From: Paenibacillus campinasensis
GTDB taxonomy: Bacteria > Bacillota > Bacilli > Paenibacillales > Paenibacillaceae
DNA length: 64,000 nucleotides
Reading direction: 5' to 3'
Assembly (NCBI RefSeq): GCF_002272015.1
Contig: NZ_NPBY01000033.1
Span: 1-64,000 of the forward strand
A model generated the notes under the pieces. It was not told the origin of the DNA and ran no database searches. It saw nothing but the letters and a program-made list of their open reading frames with translations. A program made the position numbers and the translations under genes. Below are positions 1 to 7,828 of this stretch, in pieces. Numbering within the stretch: position 1 is the first letter of the stretch; each line of letters starts with the position of its first letter.

Positions 1-219
1 CTTTAATATTTTCTCTACCACTTTTAATCCTAAATGATGAAAATTCTCTTCTAATTTTGTAAATCGGATTTCTTCTATTTCATTTAGTACTGAATATTTA
101 AATCCCTCTAATTCGGGAGGAAATATTGCTGTTTCTAACCTATTTTGAAATTCAATTAACTCATATTCCTTACCTTTAAACTTACTGCATAATTGCTTTA
201 TATGACTTCTATCTCCCAT
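1..219 (-). CDS. Putative immunity protein (partial, runs off the left edge)
   Basis: An open frame begins at an ATG at 219 with a GGTGG Shine-Dalgarno 5 bases upstream and stays open to base 1 (73 codons). The protein starts MGDRSHIKQLCSKFKGKEYE and is rich in Lys, Glu and Phe. I do not recognise the family with certainty. It lies directly downstream of the decayed toxin remnant that ends at 228, on the same strand, which is the usual position of an immunity gene. The AT-rich base composition matches the remnant and differs from the genes after 1400. The immunity role is inferred from this position only. Confidence 0.55.
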   Translation of the reverse strand, partial: MGDRSHIKQLCSKFKGKEYELIEFQNRLETAIFPPELEGFKYSVLNEIEEIRFTKLEENFHHLGLKVVEKILK

Positions 220-227
220 GTAACCAC

Positions 228-695
228 CTACTTTGTAATTATGGTAACAACTGCTTCCTGCTTATTAGTTATGCTTGAAAAGTTCCTGAGGTATAAGAAA
301 GATTTCCATTCTGTTGAACTACTGAATTGGTATTTTTTGTATTATTTTCCGTAAAAGACGGTTATACACTTCTACCATAATCCCCACCTGCTTGAGTTGG
401 ACTTCCATAACTTTTTCCACTTGGCTGCATTCTATCAACTGCATGTTTAGAATATAGTCTATTTCCCTCTTTGCCATATGTTTGCAAATTAACATTAACC
501 TTTTTATAATCATTCCAAGAAGCCCATAGTATCTTACCATTACCCGTCCCCTCAGTCCCAGCCTTACTCGAAGAACGCTTCATTCGCCCGCCGCCAGGAC
601 CTCGCGCGATGAATGCCCCGTTGCTGCTGCCTCCCAGGCTACCTCTGGTTAGGCCTCTTCCGCCTCCGCCGCTGCAGTTGTGGGGTCCATAATTT
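228..695 (-). pseudogene. Decayed C-terminal domain of a polymorphic toxin
   Basis: Reading leftward from about 695, one frame gives a Gly-rich linker, then KILWASWNDYKKVNVN, then NRLYSKHAVDRMQPSG and GGDYGRSV, followed by an in-frame TAA near 358. The same frame continues past that stop as PSFTENNTKNTNSVVQQNGN up to GTFQA and a second stop. The remaining residues, ITNKQEAVVTIITK, are found in another frame and end at the TAG at 228-230. Joined together the pieces read as the continuous C-terminus of a secreted polymorphic toxin (the YSKHAVDRMQPSG and VVTIITK pieces are typical of such tails). One nonsense change and one frameshift therefore broke it. The N-terminal delivery part is absent: a stop lies just upstream, near 699. 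Confidence 0.7.
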
Positions 696-847
696 CAGTT
701 CGCTGACAAAATACGTGTAATAATCCCTACACGAAATTATACATTCTAATCGTCTCTTGTTTCACTTCGATCTGTTTGATATCACATACTCTTCCACTTG
801 AATGTGATACGTCTCTCTTTCCCTATCCGTCTTCATTTAAAGTAAAG

Positions 848-878
848 AACCTTGAAAGGCATGTAGCCAATCAAGGTT
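848..878 (-). terminator. Intrinsic terminator after the 906-1241 gene
   Basis: An 8-bp stem (AACCTTGA with TCAAGGTT) encloses a 15-base loop and is followed on the minus strand by CTTTACTTT. It lies 28 bases beyond the stop of the putative immunity gene. The U tract is imperfect. Confidence 0.55.
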
Positions 879-905
879 TAGTGATTTGTGTAAATTTAAA
901 ATCCC

Positions 906-1241
906 CTATTCTTTAAAATAATCATCAATAACTTTTTCGTCACTACAGCCCACAATTAATTCACAACTATCCGGTGTCAGAAAAACCCCTAATGTTTGAA
1001 CCATCATTTCTTTGCTTGCTGGCTCTATATGATAATGCTTTCCTTCTTTATAATTATGAGCCAACCTTATCAATTCAGTTCCTAAACCTATTAGTGCATT
1101 TTTGCTCAGAAATAAGGATACTTTTGATGACTTTGTTATTTCGTTTCCATTGCTATCAAAAACCTGTAACACACCAACATTATCTGCCAATCTTTCAAAG
1201 TCATCACTTTCATCGTTTTCTATATCAATCAAATATTTCAT
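906..1241 (-). CDS. Putative orphan immunity protein
   Basis: The 111-residue protein is acidic and has no signal peptide or membrane segment. The start is set by an AGGAGG site 9 bases before the ATG. The central stretch SLFLSKNALIGLGTELIRLA followed by a hydrophobic strand and a final acidic helix resembles small immunity proteins of polymorphic-toxin systems; Imm32-like is my tentative guess. No toxin gene lies immediately upstream (the next gene is a membrane protein), so it would be an orphan. It shares the AT-rich composition of 1-1340, which suggests it arrived with the toxin remnant at 228-695. Confidence 0.6.
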   Translation of the reverse strand: MKYLIDIENDESDDFERLADNVGVLQVFDSNGNEITKSSKVSLFLSKNALIGLGTELIRLAHNYKEGKHYHIEPASKEMMVQTLGVFLTPDSCELIVGCSDEKVIDDYFKE

Positions 1242-1386
1242 AACATTTATCCTCCTTTCTAAAATCTATCAATGATTTTTCCACTCTCGCAACTACCTTT
1301 CGCACGCATTAATTCCATACTCCCTCCATCTCTCGACAAATTTCTCCAGCAAAAAAATAGTTGGATATGCCTATTAACTACATAAA

Positions 1387-1425
1387 AACTCCCGCCCTCA
1401 GCAAATTGCCGAAAGACGGGAGTTT
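1387..1425 (-). terminator. Intrinsic terminator of the AI-2E family gene
   Basis: On the minus strand ACTCCCG pairs with CGGGAGT and is followed by TTTTT, 5 bases beyond the stop codon of the gene at 1430. The flanking A/T runs could let it work in both directions. Confidence 0.85.
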
Positions 1426-1429
1426 TCGC

Positions 1430-2587
1430 TCATACTTTCTCATGATGCTCCACCGGCGACTCATACAGCCCCGAGGTGTTTTTGAACCACTGGAAAATGT
1501 GCGTAGCGCACACCTTCAGCATCGCGTAACCAGGAACGGCCAGCAGAACGCCGACTACCCCGAACAGATTGCCGGATGTCAGAATAACAAAAATAATTGT
1601 GATTGGATGAATCTTGAGGGTCTTGCCCATAATTTGCGGCGAGATCAGCTTGCCTTCAATAAGCTGAACAATCGTCCATACCGCCACCATCTTCAGCAGC
1701 ATGATCGGCGAGGTTACAAGCGCAACGATAAGAGCGGGCGTAATCGCAATCGCGGGACCCAGATATGGCACCACATTGGTGAATGACGCAATAATGGCCA
1801 GTATTAGCGCGTAATCCAGCCCGATGATCATGTAACCGATGTACAGCAGGATACCGATACAGAAGCTGACAATAATCTGGCCGCGGATGAACGAGCTGAT
1901 CTGATGGTTCATGTCCTGAAGCACATGCAGAGCACCCGTGCGGCTCCGGGTCGGCAGGAAAGAGAGCAGCTTCTCAGGCAGCTTCTTGCCATCCTTCAGC
2001 ATGTAGAAGAGCACGAACGGAACCGTAATAATCGACAGCACAACTTCCGTGAACGCGCCCAGGAATCCGCCAACCTTGGACCAGGTCGTGTTCAGAATAT
2101 CTGTTGCTTGCTGGGTAACGGTCCCCCACCATTCCTCCGAATTCAAGTTAATCGTCGACTGAATTTGATTGTACAGTTCGGTTCCGGTCAGATTCTCAAA
2201 CTGTTGTCTCAGATTTTCACTGTAAACCGGAAAGTTGATGATCAAACTCATAATCTGATTACGAACCACCGGAATGACCGCGAGCACAACCACCGTCAGA
2301 ATACCGGCGATCGCCAAATATAGAATCAGGATCGACCAGCCCCGCTTGATCCTCCATTTTTCCATCACATTCACGAGTGGATTAAGCAGATAGAACAGAA
2401 TACCGGATAGGATAATCGGCAATATAATTGTTTTGATCAGTACAGCAACAGGGTGCCAGACGAACGAAATTTTGCTGAGCACCAGTATGTTGATTCCTAC
2501 CAACAACAACACGAACAAGAGCAGCACAAACTTGTTATTTAGAAAAAATCGCTTAAAGCGATCTGGCCAAATTCGGGTTGGCTCCAT
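1430..2587 (-). CDS. AI-2E family transporter (membrane permease)
   Basis: The 385-residue polytopic membrane protein has hydrophobic segments near residues 17-36, 45-70 and 88-110 and a cluster in the C-terminal half. The C-terminal signature, including [20 protein letters not shown] and the final [13 protein letters not shown], is diagnostic of the AI-2E transporter family (PF01594, relatives of B. subtilis YtvI and YdbI). Members of this family include autoinducer exporters and Na+/H+ antiporters, so the substrate cannot be assigned. A GGGAGG site precedes the ATG. It appears monocistronic: a terminator follows directly, and the gene marks the end of the AT-rich island. Confidence 0.9.
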   Translation of the reverse strand: MEPTRIWPDRFKRFFLNNKFVLLLFVLLLVGINILVLSKISFVWHPVAVLIKTIILPIILSGILFYLLNPLVNVMEKWRIKRGWSILILYLAIAGILTVVVLAVIPVVRNQIMSLIINFPVYSENLRQQFENLTGTELYNQIQSTINLNSEEWWGTVTQQATDILNTTWSKVGGFLGAFTEVVLSIITVPFVLFYMLKDGKKLPEKLLSFLPTRSRTGALHVLQDMNHQISSFIRGQIIVSFCIGILLYIGYMIIGLDYALILAIIASFTNVVPYLGPAIAITPALIVALVTSPIMLLKMVAVWTIVQLIEGKLISPQIMGKTLKIHPITIIFVILTSGNLFGVVGVLLAVPGYAMLKVCATHIFQWFKNTSGLYESPVEHHEKV

Positions 2588-2711
2588 GGATGTCCTCCCT
2601 TACTAGTCTGATATGTATCGCAAATGACTCTATCTCTATACTATAATGTTTGAAAAATGCCTGTGTCCAGTTGCGTCACGAATCTGCCAATCGTACCGCC
2701 ACACAGCAACA

Positions 2712-2743
2712 TAAAAAAACAGCTGCCGGATCATCGGCAGCCG
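2712..2743 (-). terminator. Intrinsic terminator of the 2800-3444 gene
   Basis: On the minus strand GGCTGCCG and CGGCAGCT form a hairpin with a short loop, followed by a run of seven T. It lies about 60 bases past the stop codon. Confidence 0.85.
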
Positions 2744-2799
2744 CGCTCGTTCTTCCCGTTATCCTTACTCGCTTTGGAGAGGTTCGCCCCCCTGTCCCC

Positions 2800-3444
2800 C
2801 TACACCAACTTCAGCGCCTGTTCAATCGGCGTGTCCCCGCTGATCAGGTCAAAAGCCTTTCCCATCGTAGACGGATCGGCAAGCGCAGCGAGGATCGTGG
2901 AAGCCACATCTTCACGCGGGATGTTCCCGCGCTCTACATCTGCTGCAGCCTTCACTTTTCCGGTTCCCGGTTCGTTCGTTAGTCCGCCTGGTCGGATAAT
3001 GGTGTAATCCAGCCCGCTTCTCATAAGCCACATGTCTGCGTAATACTTGGCTGCACTGTAGTGCGGCGCGCTTGCCATCCACTTCTCCCGATGATGAACA
3101 CCGATTGCGCTAACCATCACAAACCGCTGAATTCCAGCCTGCTTGGCAGCTTCCATCGATTTGATAGCCCCATCCAAGTCGATCAGCATCGTTTTATCGG
3201 CACCGGTATGTCCGCCCGAACCCGCAGTAAATACAATAGCATCCGCACCTTGAGCCGCGCTGGCGATATGATCTATGCTTCCTTCAAGGTCAACCAGGGC
3301 AGTCTGAACGCCCTGTTGTTCATACTTCGCCTTCTGCTCTTCCTTTCGCACCATCGCAATCGGGTTCAGCTCGGCCGACTGCTGCATTTGGCGGACGAGA
3401 TGCTGTCCAATCTGTCCGTTCGCTCCAATAATCAATACGTTCAT
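2800..3444 (-). CDS. NAD(P)-binding atypical SDR (YwnB/YhfK-like)
   Basis: The 214-residue protein has an N-terminal Rossmann fold with the dinucleotide motif NVLIIGANGQIGQHL at residues 2-16. Further conserved pieces are FVMVSAIGVH, the YSAAKYYAD helix with the YxxxK pair, and DYTIIRPGGLTNEPGTGK, typical of the NmrA-like/atypical SDR group that includes B. subtilis YwnB and YhfK. The start at 3444 is chosen because a GAGGAG site lies 8 bases upstream; an in-frame ATG at 3468 has no such site. The substrate is unknown; a role as NADPH-dependent reductase or redox sensor is inferred from the family. Confidence 0.88.
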   Translation of the reverse strand: MNVLIIGANGQIGQHLVRQMQQSAELNPIAMVRKEEQKAKYEQQGVQTALVDLEGSIDHIASAAQGADAIVFTAGSGGHTGADKTMLIDLDGAIKSMEAAKQAGIQRFVMVSAIGVHHREKWMASAPHYSAAKYYADMWLMRSGLDYTIIRPGGLTNEPGTGKVKAAADVERGNIPREDVASTILAALADPSTMGKAFDLISGDTPIEQALKLV

Positions 3445-3502
3445 GTGGTCGCTCCTCACTTTCGGCAATGTGGATATCCTTTATCTTTAGCTATTATTAT
3501 AT

Positions 3503-3562
3503 AAAAAAACATCCCGCAGGCCCAATCAGGTGCAGCCAGCACCCTTATGCCTGACGGGATAG
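3503..3562 (-). terminator. Intrinsic terminator of the ADP-ribosylglycohydrolase gene
   Basis: On the minus strand ATCCCG-TCAGGC pairs with GCCTG-CGGGAT around a roughly 30-base loop, followed by TTTTTTT. It lies between the hydrolase stop at 3623 and the next gene start at 3444, so the two genes are separate units. Confidence 0.8.
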
Positions 3563-3622
3563 GTGATGTTCGGCGCATCCATGCCCGGCTGTCGCCTGGA
3601 TCAAGGGTGCAGGCCGATGCGA

Positions 3623-5758
3623 TTACAATGGGGAAACCGCATATCGCTTGTAGAGCGTCCGGCTTCCGTTTCTATTGGCAAAACCGATCTGGCCATGCAG
3701 ATAAGGAGCATCCTGATCCGTATAGGCCAGCAGCTGTGTTCCGTCCACACTAACCGTCAAGCGGTTATGTTCCGCACTTATCTCCACCCGATAGTCTTTA
3801 CCTGGCTCCCATGCGAAATCGGCCGAGGCCACAGCCCGATAACCATGATCATTTTTGTACAACACGAGTTGGTTGTCCTTCGCCAGGCCGGCTGCATAAG
3901 ACCGAATGCCGCCCTGCACCCGCACCTGAATCAGATGCTCCTCACCGACCACCGGCGTTAACACCGCTTCGTATTTGTAATCCTTCCACGCATAATCACC
4001 GGTATAACACTCGGCAGGCAGTTGCGAGCCGCTGCCGCTAAGAGCTCCATTGTCCAGTGTCCAATGACCTCGCAGATAGGTGCACTGACGGACCTCAACG
4101 TGAATCGGATTCCACATTTCCAGACGCTCCTGGCTGAAATCAATCGAGTAATGCGGAGAACCACTATAATGCATATCGTCCACATAAGCGATCAGGCTTT
4201 CTTGCCAGTCGGCTAACGGGATCCATTCAATTCCGGCCTGTTCAATGCAGGCGTTATCCAGCACCGGAATATCCATCGTCAGATGAATCCACTCCCCTGC
4301 TGGAACGTTTACACTCTCCCCGTAATATAGCCTGTCCTGATTGCCATCCTTCACGAACATTCTTGCTTTCAGACCCGGACCGGTATCTGGCAGTTTCACG
4401 CGCGCTTCCACCTTCTGACCCGGATATAGCAGTGGGGAGAAGGCCGGATCATAGCGGCTGTCATTGAAATCGGACGGACCGTAATACGTTTGGTGATATA
4501 CCCGGTAGCCGTAGCCCCCTCTCACTCTGTCGAACATTACTTTTAACGAGCGCTCTCCGGAATAAGCCTCTGCCTCACTATTCTCAACCCGAGCCGTAAC
4601 ATTGCGGGAAGGATCATCGTGATCCGTACGGAACGCATGCGTTGAACCCGGATATTCAAAATGGAATCTCGGCGAGCTGCCATTCAGCACAGCTTCCCAT
4701 TGGTCTGGAGGCTGCACCCCGGCGATCTTATAGCCGAAACGAGCGATATACGAAGCGCACCATGGCAGATCCAGGATGTTCAGCGAGCCGATAACGCTTG
4801 AGCAGCATAGAAAATCATTGATCGGCGTCCGCCACGAAGCATCGATCCCTTGCAAACCATTCAGAACGCCGAGAATTGTGCCCACATTCGCCACATTGCA
4901 ATCCGTATCCCAGCCGCACATATTGCATATGTTGATTGACTTCGAGAAGTCACCTTCTCCGTATAGCAGTGACAGGATGATCACCGCCGCATTCGGTATG
5001 ATATGGCAATTGCCCGGATACAGATGGTAGCCATAATGCGCTTTCACATAAGCATACGCATCACGCCACGATTCCGGCTGCCTGCTGTGATACTCAATCA
5101 CGTCCAGCGCCATCCGGTGGAATTCAGAATTGTGCGGAATGACCCCTAGCCCGGCCTCGATAATATCCGCCATATCTTTCATGACAAAAGCCGCCGCAAT
5201 GCAAGCAGCAACGAACATCCCCCCGTATTTGCCATTCCCGTCATGGGATACACTCGCGGCTTTCGCTGCGTACTCAGCGGCAAGCTTCGGGTTGCCTGGC
5301 GCAATCAGGCCCCAGGTGTCAATGAAGATCTGGCCTCCAATCTGCTCGGCAACCGCCGCGCCATTCTGCTCGATAGATCCTGATCTCGGTGCCATAATGC
5401 CATGCTTCAGATTCTCGTATGCGGTATGCTCTGTCGATACCCCATAACCTCCCCACCAGAAAAATGCATGGCCGTCCGGCGCATAATTCAGCCAGGTCAG
5501 CCCGATCTGCTCCGCCGTCAGCTGATCTGTATGGGTATAATCCTCCAGTGCCCGGAGAAAGAACATTGGACCGTTTGTATCATCATCCGCTGCAAAGTTT
5601 TTGAACTCATGCAGGTAGGTGGTTATTTCTCCGTAAGCCTTTTCAATTTGTTCATACGTCCATTGCTCGATGTTCCCTCCGTGACGAACCCCAATCACTT
5701 TGCCAAGCCATCCGGCATACACCCGCTCTACATAATCTTCCGGAATCGTAAATGTCAT
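3623..5758 (-). CDS. ADP-ribosylglycohydrolase family protein with C-terminal beta-rich domains
   Basis: The 711-residue protein has an N-terminal DraG/ARH-type domain over about residues 10-330. Metal-binding signatures are visible: FAADDDTNGP near residue 55 and CGWDTDCNVANVGTILG near residue 280, both expected in PF03747. The C-terminal ~370 residues are beta-rich and resemble carbohydrate-binding or LamG-like jelly-roll domains, including VSVDGTQLLAYTDQDAPY near the end. Such fusions are common in carbohydrate-active proteins, so the substrate may be a glycan or nucleoside rather than ADP-ribosylated protein; that is inference. No signal peptide is seen. The ATG at 5758 has AGGAG 8 bases upstream; the GTG at 5767 overlaps that site and is less likely. 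Confidence 0.85.
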   Translation of the reverse strand: MTFTIPEDYVERVYAGWLGKVIGVRHGGNIEQWTYEQIEKAYGEITTYLHEFKNFAADDDTNGPMFFLRALEDYTHTDQLTAEQIGLTWLNYAPDGHAFFWWGGYGVSTEHTAYENLKHGIMAPRSGSIEQNGAAVAEQIGGQIFIDTWGLIAPGNPKLAAEYAAKAASVSHDGNGKYGGMFVAACIAAAFVMKDMADIIEAGLGVIPHNSEFHRMALDVIEYHSRQPESWRDAYAYVKAHYGYHLYPGNCHIIPNAAVIILSLLYGEGDFSKSINICNMCGWDTDCNVANVGTILGVLNGLQGIDASWRTPINDFLCCSSVIGSLNILDLPWCASYIARFGYKIAGVQPPDQWEAVLNGSSPRFHFEYPGSTHAFRTDHDDPSRNVTARVENSEAEAYSGERSLKVMFDRVRGGYGYRVYHQTYYGPSDFNDSRYDPAFSPLLYPGQKVEARVKLPDTGPGLKARMFVKDGNQDRLYYGESVNVPAGEWIHLTMDIPVLDNACIEQAGIEWIPLADWQESLIAYVDDMHYSGSPHYSIDFSQERLEMWNPIHVEVRQCTYLRGHWTLDNGALSGSGSQLPAECYTGDYAWKDYKYEAVLTPVVGEEHLIQVRVQGGIRSYAAGLAKDNQLVLYKNDHGYRAVASADFAWEPGKDYRVEISAEHNRLTVSVDGTQLLAYTDQDAPYLHGQIGFANRNGSRTLYKRYAVSPL

Positions 5759-5773
5759 CGCTGTCACTCCTGT

Positions 5774-5971
5774 CTATGAATTGCCACACTCAAGATGTCC
5801 GGCAAGTTTCACCGTACTTATAAAATACAGCAGCGGGGCCGCAGATTCAAACCAGCATTCCACGATCGGCATCATAAAGAGCTTGTCATTTCCGGGATAC
5901 TCATAAATGTCGGTTAATTCACCAAACCTGTTTCCCAGGAAATGGCTGCTAAATAGGCGTTTGGGCAGCAA
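5774..5971 (-). CDS. Hypothetical short ORF, possibly a gene remnant
   Basis: A 65-codon frame with a TTG start lies between the alpha/beta hydrolase stop (5987) and the next gene start (5758). Codon usage is compatible with coding and the sequence (for example NRFGELTDIYEYPGNDK) looks protein-like, but the ribosome site is poor (GGAAG, about 11 bases away) and I recognise no family. It could be the tail of a lost gene or non-coding. Confidence 0.25.
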   Translation of the reverse strand: MLPKRLFSSHFLGNRFGELTDIYEYPGNDKLFMMPIVECWFESAAPLLYFISTVKLAGHLECGNS

Positions 5972-5986
5972 GCGCTCGGGCTTCCA

Positions 5987-6865
5987 TTACACATACTTTT
6001 GATAAAAAGACAGCACGTTCTTCCAGAACCTGGAGTCCTTCTCCGAACTTCGATGCCCGTCCGTGTCAACATACAGACACTCGACATCCTCACGTCTGTT
6101 CTTCAAACCACGCATCAGGTAATCCAGTTCCTCCGAAGGAATATACCGATCCTTTCTTGAATGCACCAGCAGCACGGGAGACTTTCTATGCTCAAGTGCG
6201 GCAGGCAGGCTAAGTTCTTCTCTCAACTCCGTCGAAGAGATCCCCGCCCTCATAAACATCATCCGGGTTAGCAGAGGTCCGAGCGGAGCATATGGCATCT
6301 TATATTCACGTAACAAGGCTTCCATGATCGTCCGAAAACGGGCAGGCATCGAATCAGTGACCAGTGCCTTGATGCCAATCTTCTCCCGACTCGCAAGCAG
6401 ACTCCCCATGCCCCCGAAGGAGTGACCAAGCAGACCAATCCGCCCAGGAGCTACATCTTCTCGGCGCTGAGCATACCGGACTGCGGCCTTCACGTCATCC
6501 CGGAAACTTTTGATGGTGGGGGCCTTGATCCCCTCGCTGTCCCCATGACCTCTGGCATCAAACAACAGCAGCGAATACCCGGCTTGATGAAGCGGATCCA
6601 CATAACGCATGACTCGGCTTTTCGCCGACGCCCAGCCGTGTACGACGATGATGAGCGGTTTGGGCTCATCGTCGCTGGCCTTGGCTGGAATATACCAGCC
6701 ATGAACAACCGCATCCCCACTCTGAAATGACACTTCCTCATAATACTGAGCGGGCTTCTGCACGTTGATCACCCTTTTGGGTGTCTGCCCCTTAACGGCC
6801 AGTTTCCACAAGACGCTGACAAACACCAACAGTGCGATCCCTATCCCTATGACTATGTAAATCAT
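5987..6865 (-). CDS. Alpha/beta hydrolase with N-terminal membrane anchor
   Basis: The 292-residue protein starts with a hydrophobic segment (residues 2-22), so it is probably anchored in the membrane. The oxyanion region is VVHGWASAK near residue 77. The nucleophile elbow GHSFGG is near residue 148. The catalytic Asp is in the HSRKDRYIPSEE loop and the catalytic His in DTDGHRSS near the end. This is the serine aminopeptidase/acylglycerol lipase-like family (relatives of YqkD). The natural substrate cannot be read from sequence. A palindrome matching the TetR operator of the next gene lies about 140 bases upstream at 7004-7016, suggesting control by that repressor. Confidence 0.88.
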   Translation of the reverse strand: MIYIVIGIGIALLVFVSVLWKLAVKGQTPKRVINVQKPAQYYEEVSFQSGDAVVHGWYIPAKASDDEPKPLIIVVHGWASAKSRVMRYVDPLHQAGYSLLLFDARGHGDSEGIKAPTIKSFRDDVKAAVRYAQRREDVAPGRIGLLGHSFGGMGSLLASREKIGIKALVTDSMPARFRTIMEALLREYKMPYAPLGPLLTRMMFMRAGISSTELREELSLPAALEHRKSPVLLVHSRKDRYIPSEELDYLMRGLKNRREDVECLYVDTDGHRSSEKDSRFWKNVLSFYQKYV

Positions 6866-7003
6866 CCTGCTTCCCCTCCATACTATTGTACTTTTCCGAA
6901 CAGGTTAACGGGATTGCTCATGAACCAAGCGACCGCGGATCGCATTGCAGCAACCCATGTGATACAGCACGTCACTTCGAGATGAAAGCAAACCCGAATA
7001 AAG

Positions 7004-7016
7004 GACCAATCGGTCT
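7004..7016. promoter_or_regulatory. Candidate TetR operator upstream of the hydrolase
   Basis: The palindrome GACCAATCGGTC differs by one base from the GACCGATCGGTC-type palindrome in the promoter region of the neighbouring TetR gene (7681-7695). It lies between the TetR stop (7036) and the hydrolase start (6865). The run of T after it on the plus strand could instead mean a weak terminator, but no plus-strand gene precedes it. Confidence 0.5.
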
Positions 7017-7035
7017 TTTTTTGAAGCAAAAAAAA

Positions 7036-7635
7036 TTAGTCGGACGATTTCTGCAAACTATGAATATAGGAGGACAGGTGCTCCAGGGCCTGCTGCATAT
7101 AGCGGCTGTCTCGGTACAGCTTGCTCATCATGACTGCACCCTCCATCGCGGACGTAATGAATATCGCCGCTGATTCAGGGTGAATCGACGCTTTAAGTTC
7201 TCCTTTACGCATCCCGCGGTTTATGATCATCTGTATAAACTTCAAGAACTGATCCATCGCATCTGCTGCTTTCTCACGGAGTACAGGATGAGCATCGTCG
7301 CTTTCCACAGCCGTATTCAGCAGCGGACAGCCTCCTTTAAGCGGAGGATTCTCAATGACATTCTCATAGATCGACACCACCGAAATCAGCTGCTCGGCCG
7401 CCGACGATTTCCCCCTGATCGCTTCATAATAACGTCTGCTCAGTACGCCAATGGCATAGTCGAACGCTTCAAGCGCCAATTCGTCCTTGCTCTCAAAATG
7501 GTTGTAAATCCCGCCCTTGCGCAGCCCTGTCACCCGCATAATATCGGACATCGAGGAACCGAAATACCCTTGCTGGTTAAACAGCTCGGCTGCCTGCTGC
7601 ACAATAAACTCCCGGGTCTTCTCGCCTTTACGCAT
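7036..7635 (-). CDS. TetR/AcrR family transcriptional regulator
   Basis: The 199-residue protein has an N-terminal TetR helix-turn-helix (residues 5-51: TREFIVQQAAELFNQQGYFG, then MSDIMRVTGLRKGGIYNHFESKDEL). The all-helical C-terminal domain resembles the YxaF/LmrA type, with the conserved KGGCPLLNTAVE stretch near residue 100. The start has GAGG 7-8 bases before the ATG. An ACCGATCGGT palindrome in its own upstream region and a near copy before the downstream hydrolase suggest autoregulation and control of that gene. The inducer is unknown; LmrA/YxaF-type repressors in Bacillus respond to flavonoids and lincomycin-like compounds. Confidence 0.92.
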   Translation of the reverse strand: MRKGEKTREFIVQQAAELFNQQGYFGSSMSDIMRVTGLRKGGIYNHFESKDELALEAFDYAIGVLSRRYYEAIRGKSSAAEQLISVVSIYENVIENPPLKGGCPLLNTAVESDDAHPVLREKAADAMDQFLKFIQMIINRGMRKGELKASIHPESAAIFITSAMEGAVMMSKLYRDSRYMQQALEHLSSYIHSLQKSSD

Positions 7636-7680
7636 GCACGCTTCCTCCTGTATGTATGTTCACCGCATCCAAAAAAAAGA

Positions 7681-7695
7681 AACCGATCGGTCTCA
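7681..7695. promoter_or_regulatory. Candidate TetR operator in the regulator's own promoter region
   Basis: The palindrome ACCGATCGGT with flanking G/A lies 46 bases upstream of the TetR start. The matching site at 7004-7016 makes autorepression likely. Confidence 0.6.
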
Positions 7696-7758
7696 AACGA
7701 AGTTTAGCACAAGAACCACCTGGGGGCAAGCGCTGCTATCCACTTCTGTTTCCGAACA

Positions 7759-7804
7759 AAAAGAGCATGCTTGGCAGAGAAAGAATCTGCCGAACATGCT
7801 CCAT
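7759..7804 (-). terminator. Intrinsic terminator of the flavin oxidoreductase gene
   Basis: On the minus strand GAGCATGTTCGGCAGA pairs with TCTGCCAAGCATGCTC (one mismatch) and is followed by TTTTTG, about 25 bases after the stop codon. Confidence 0.9.
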
Positions 7805-7828
7805 CATTTTCATATGGCTACATCAAGC

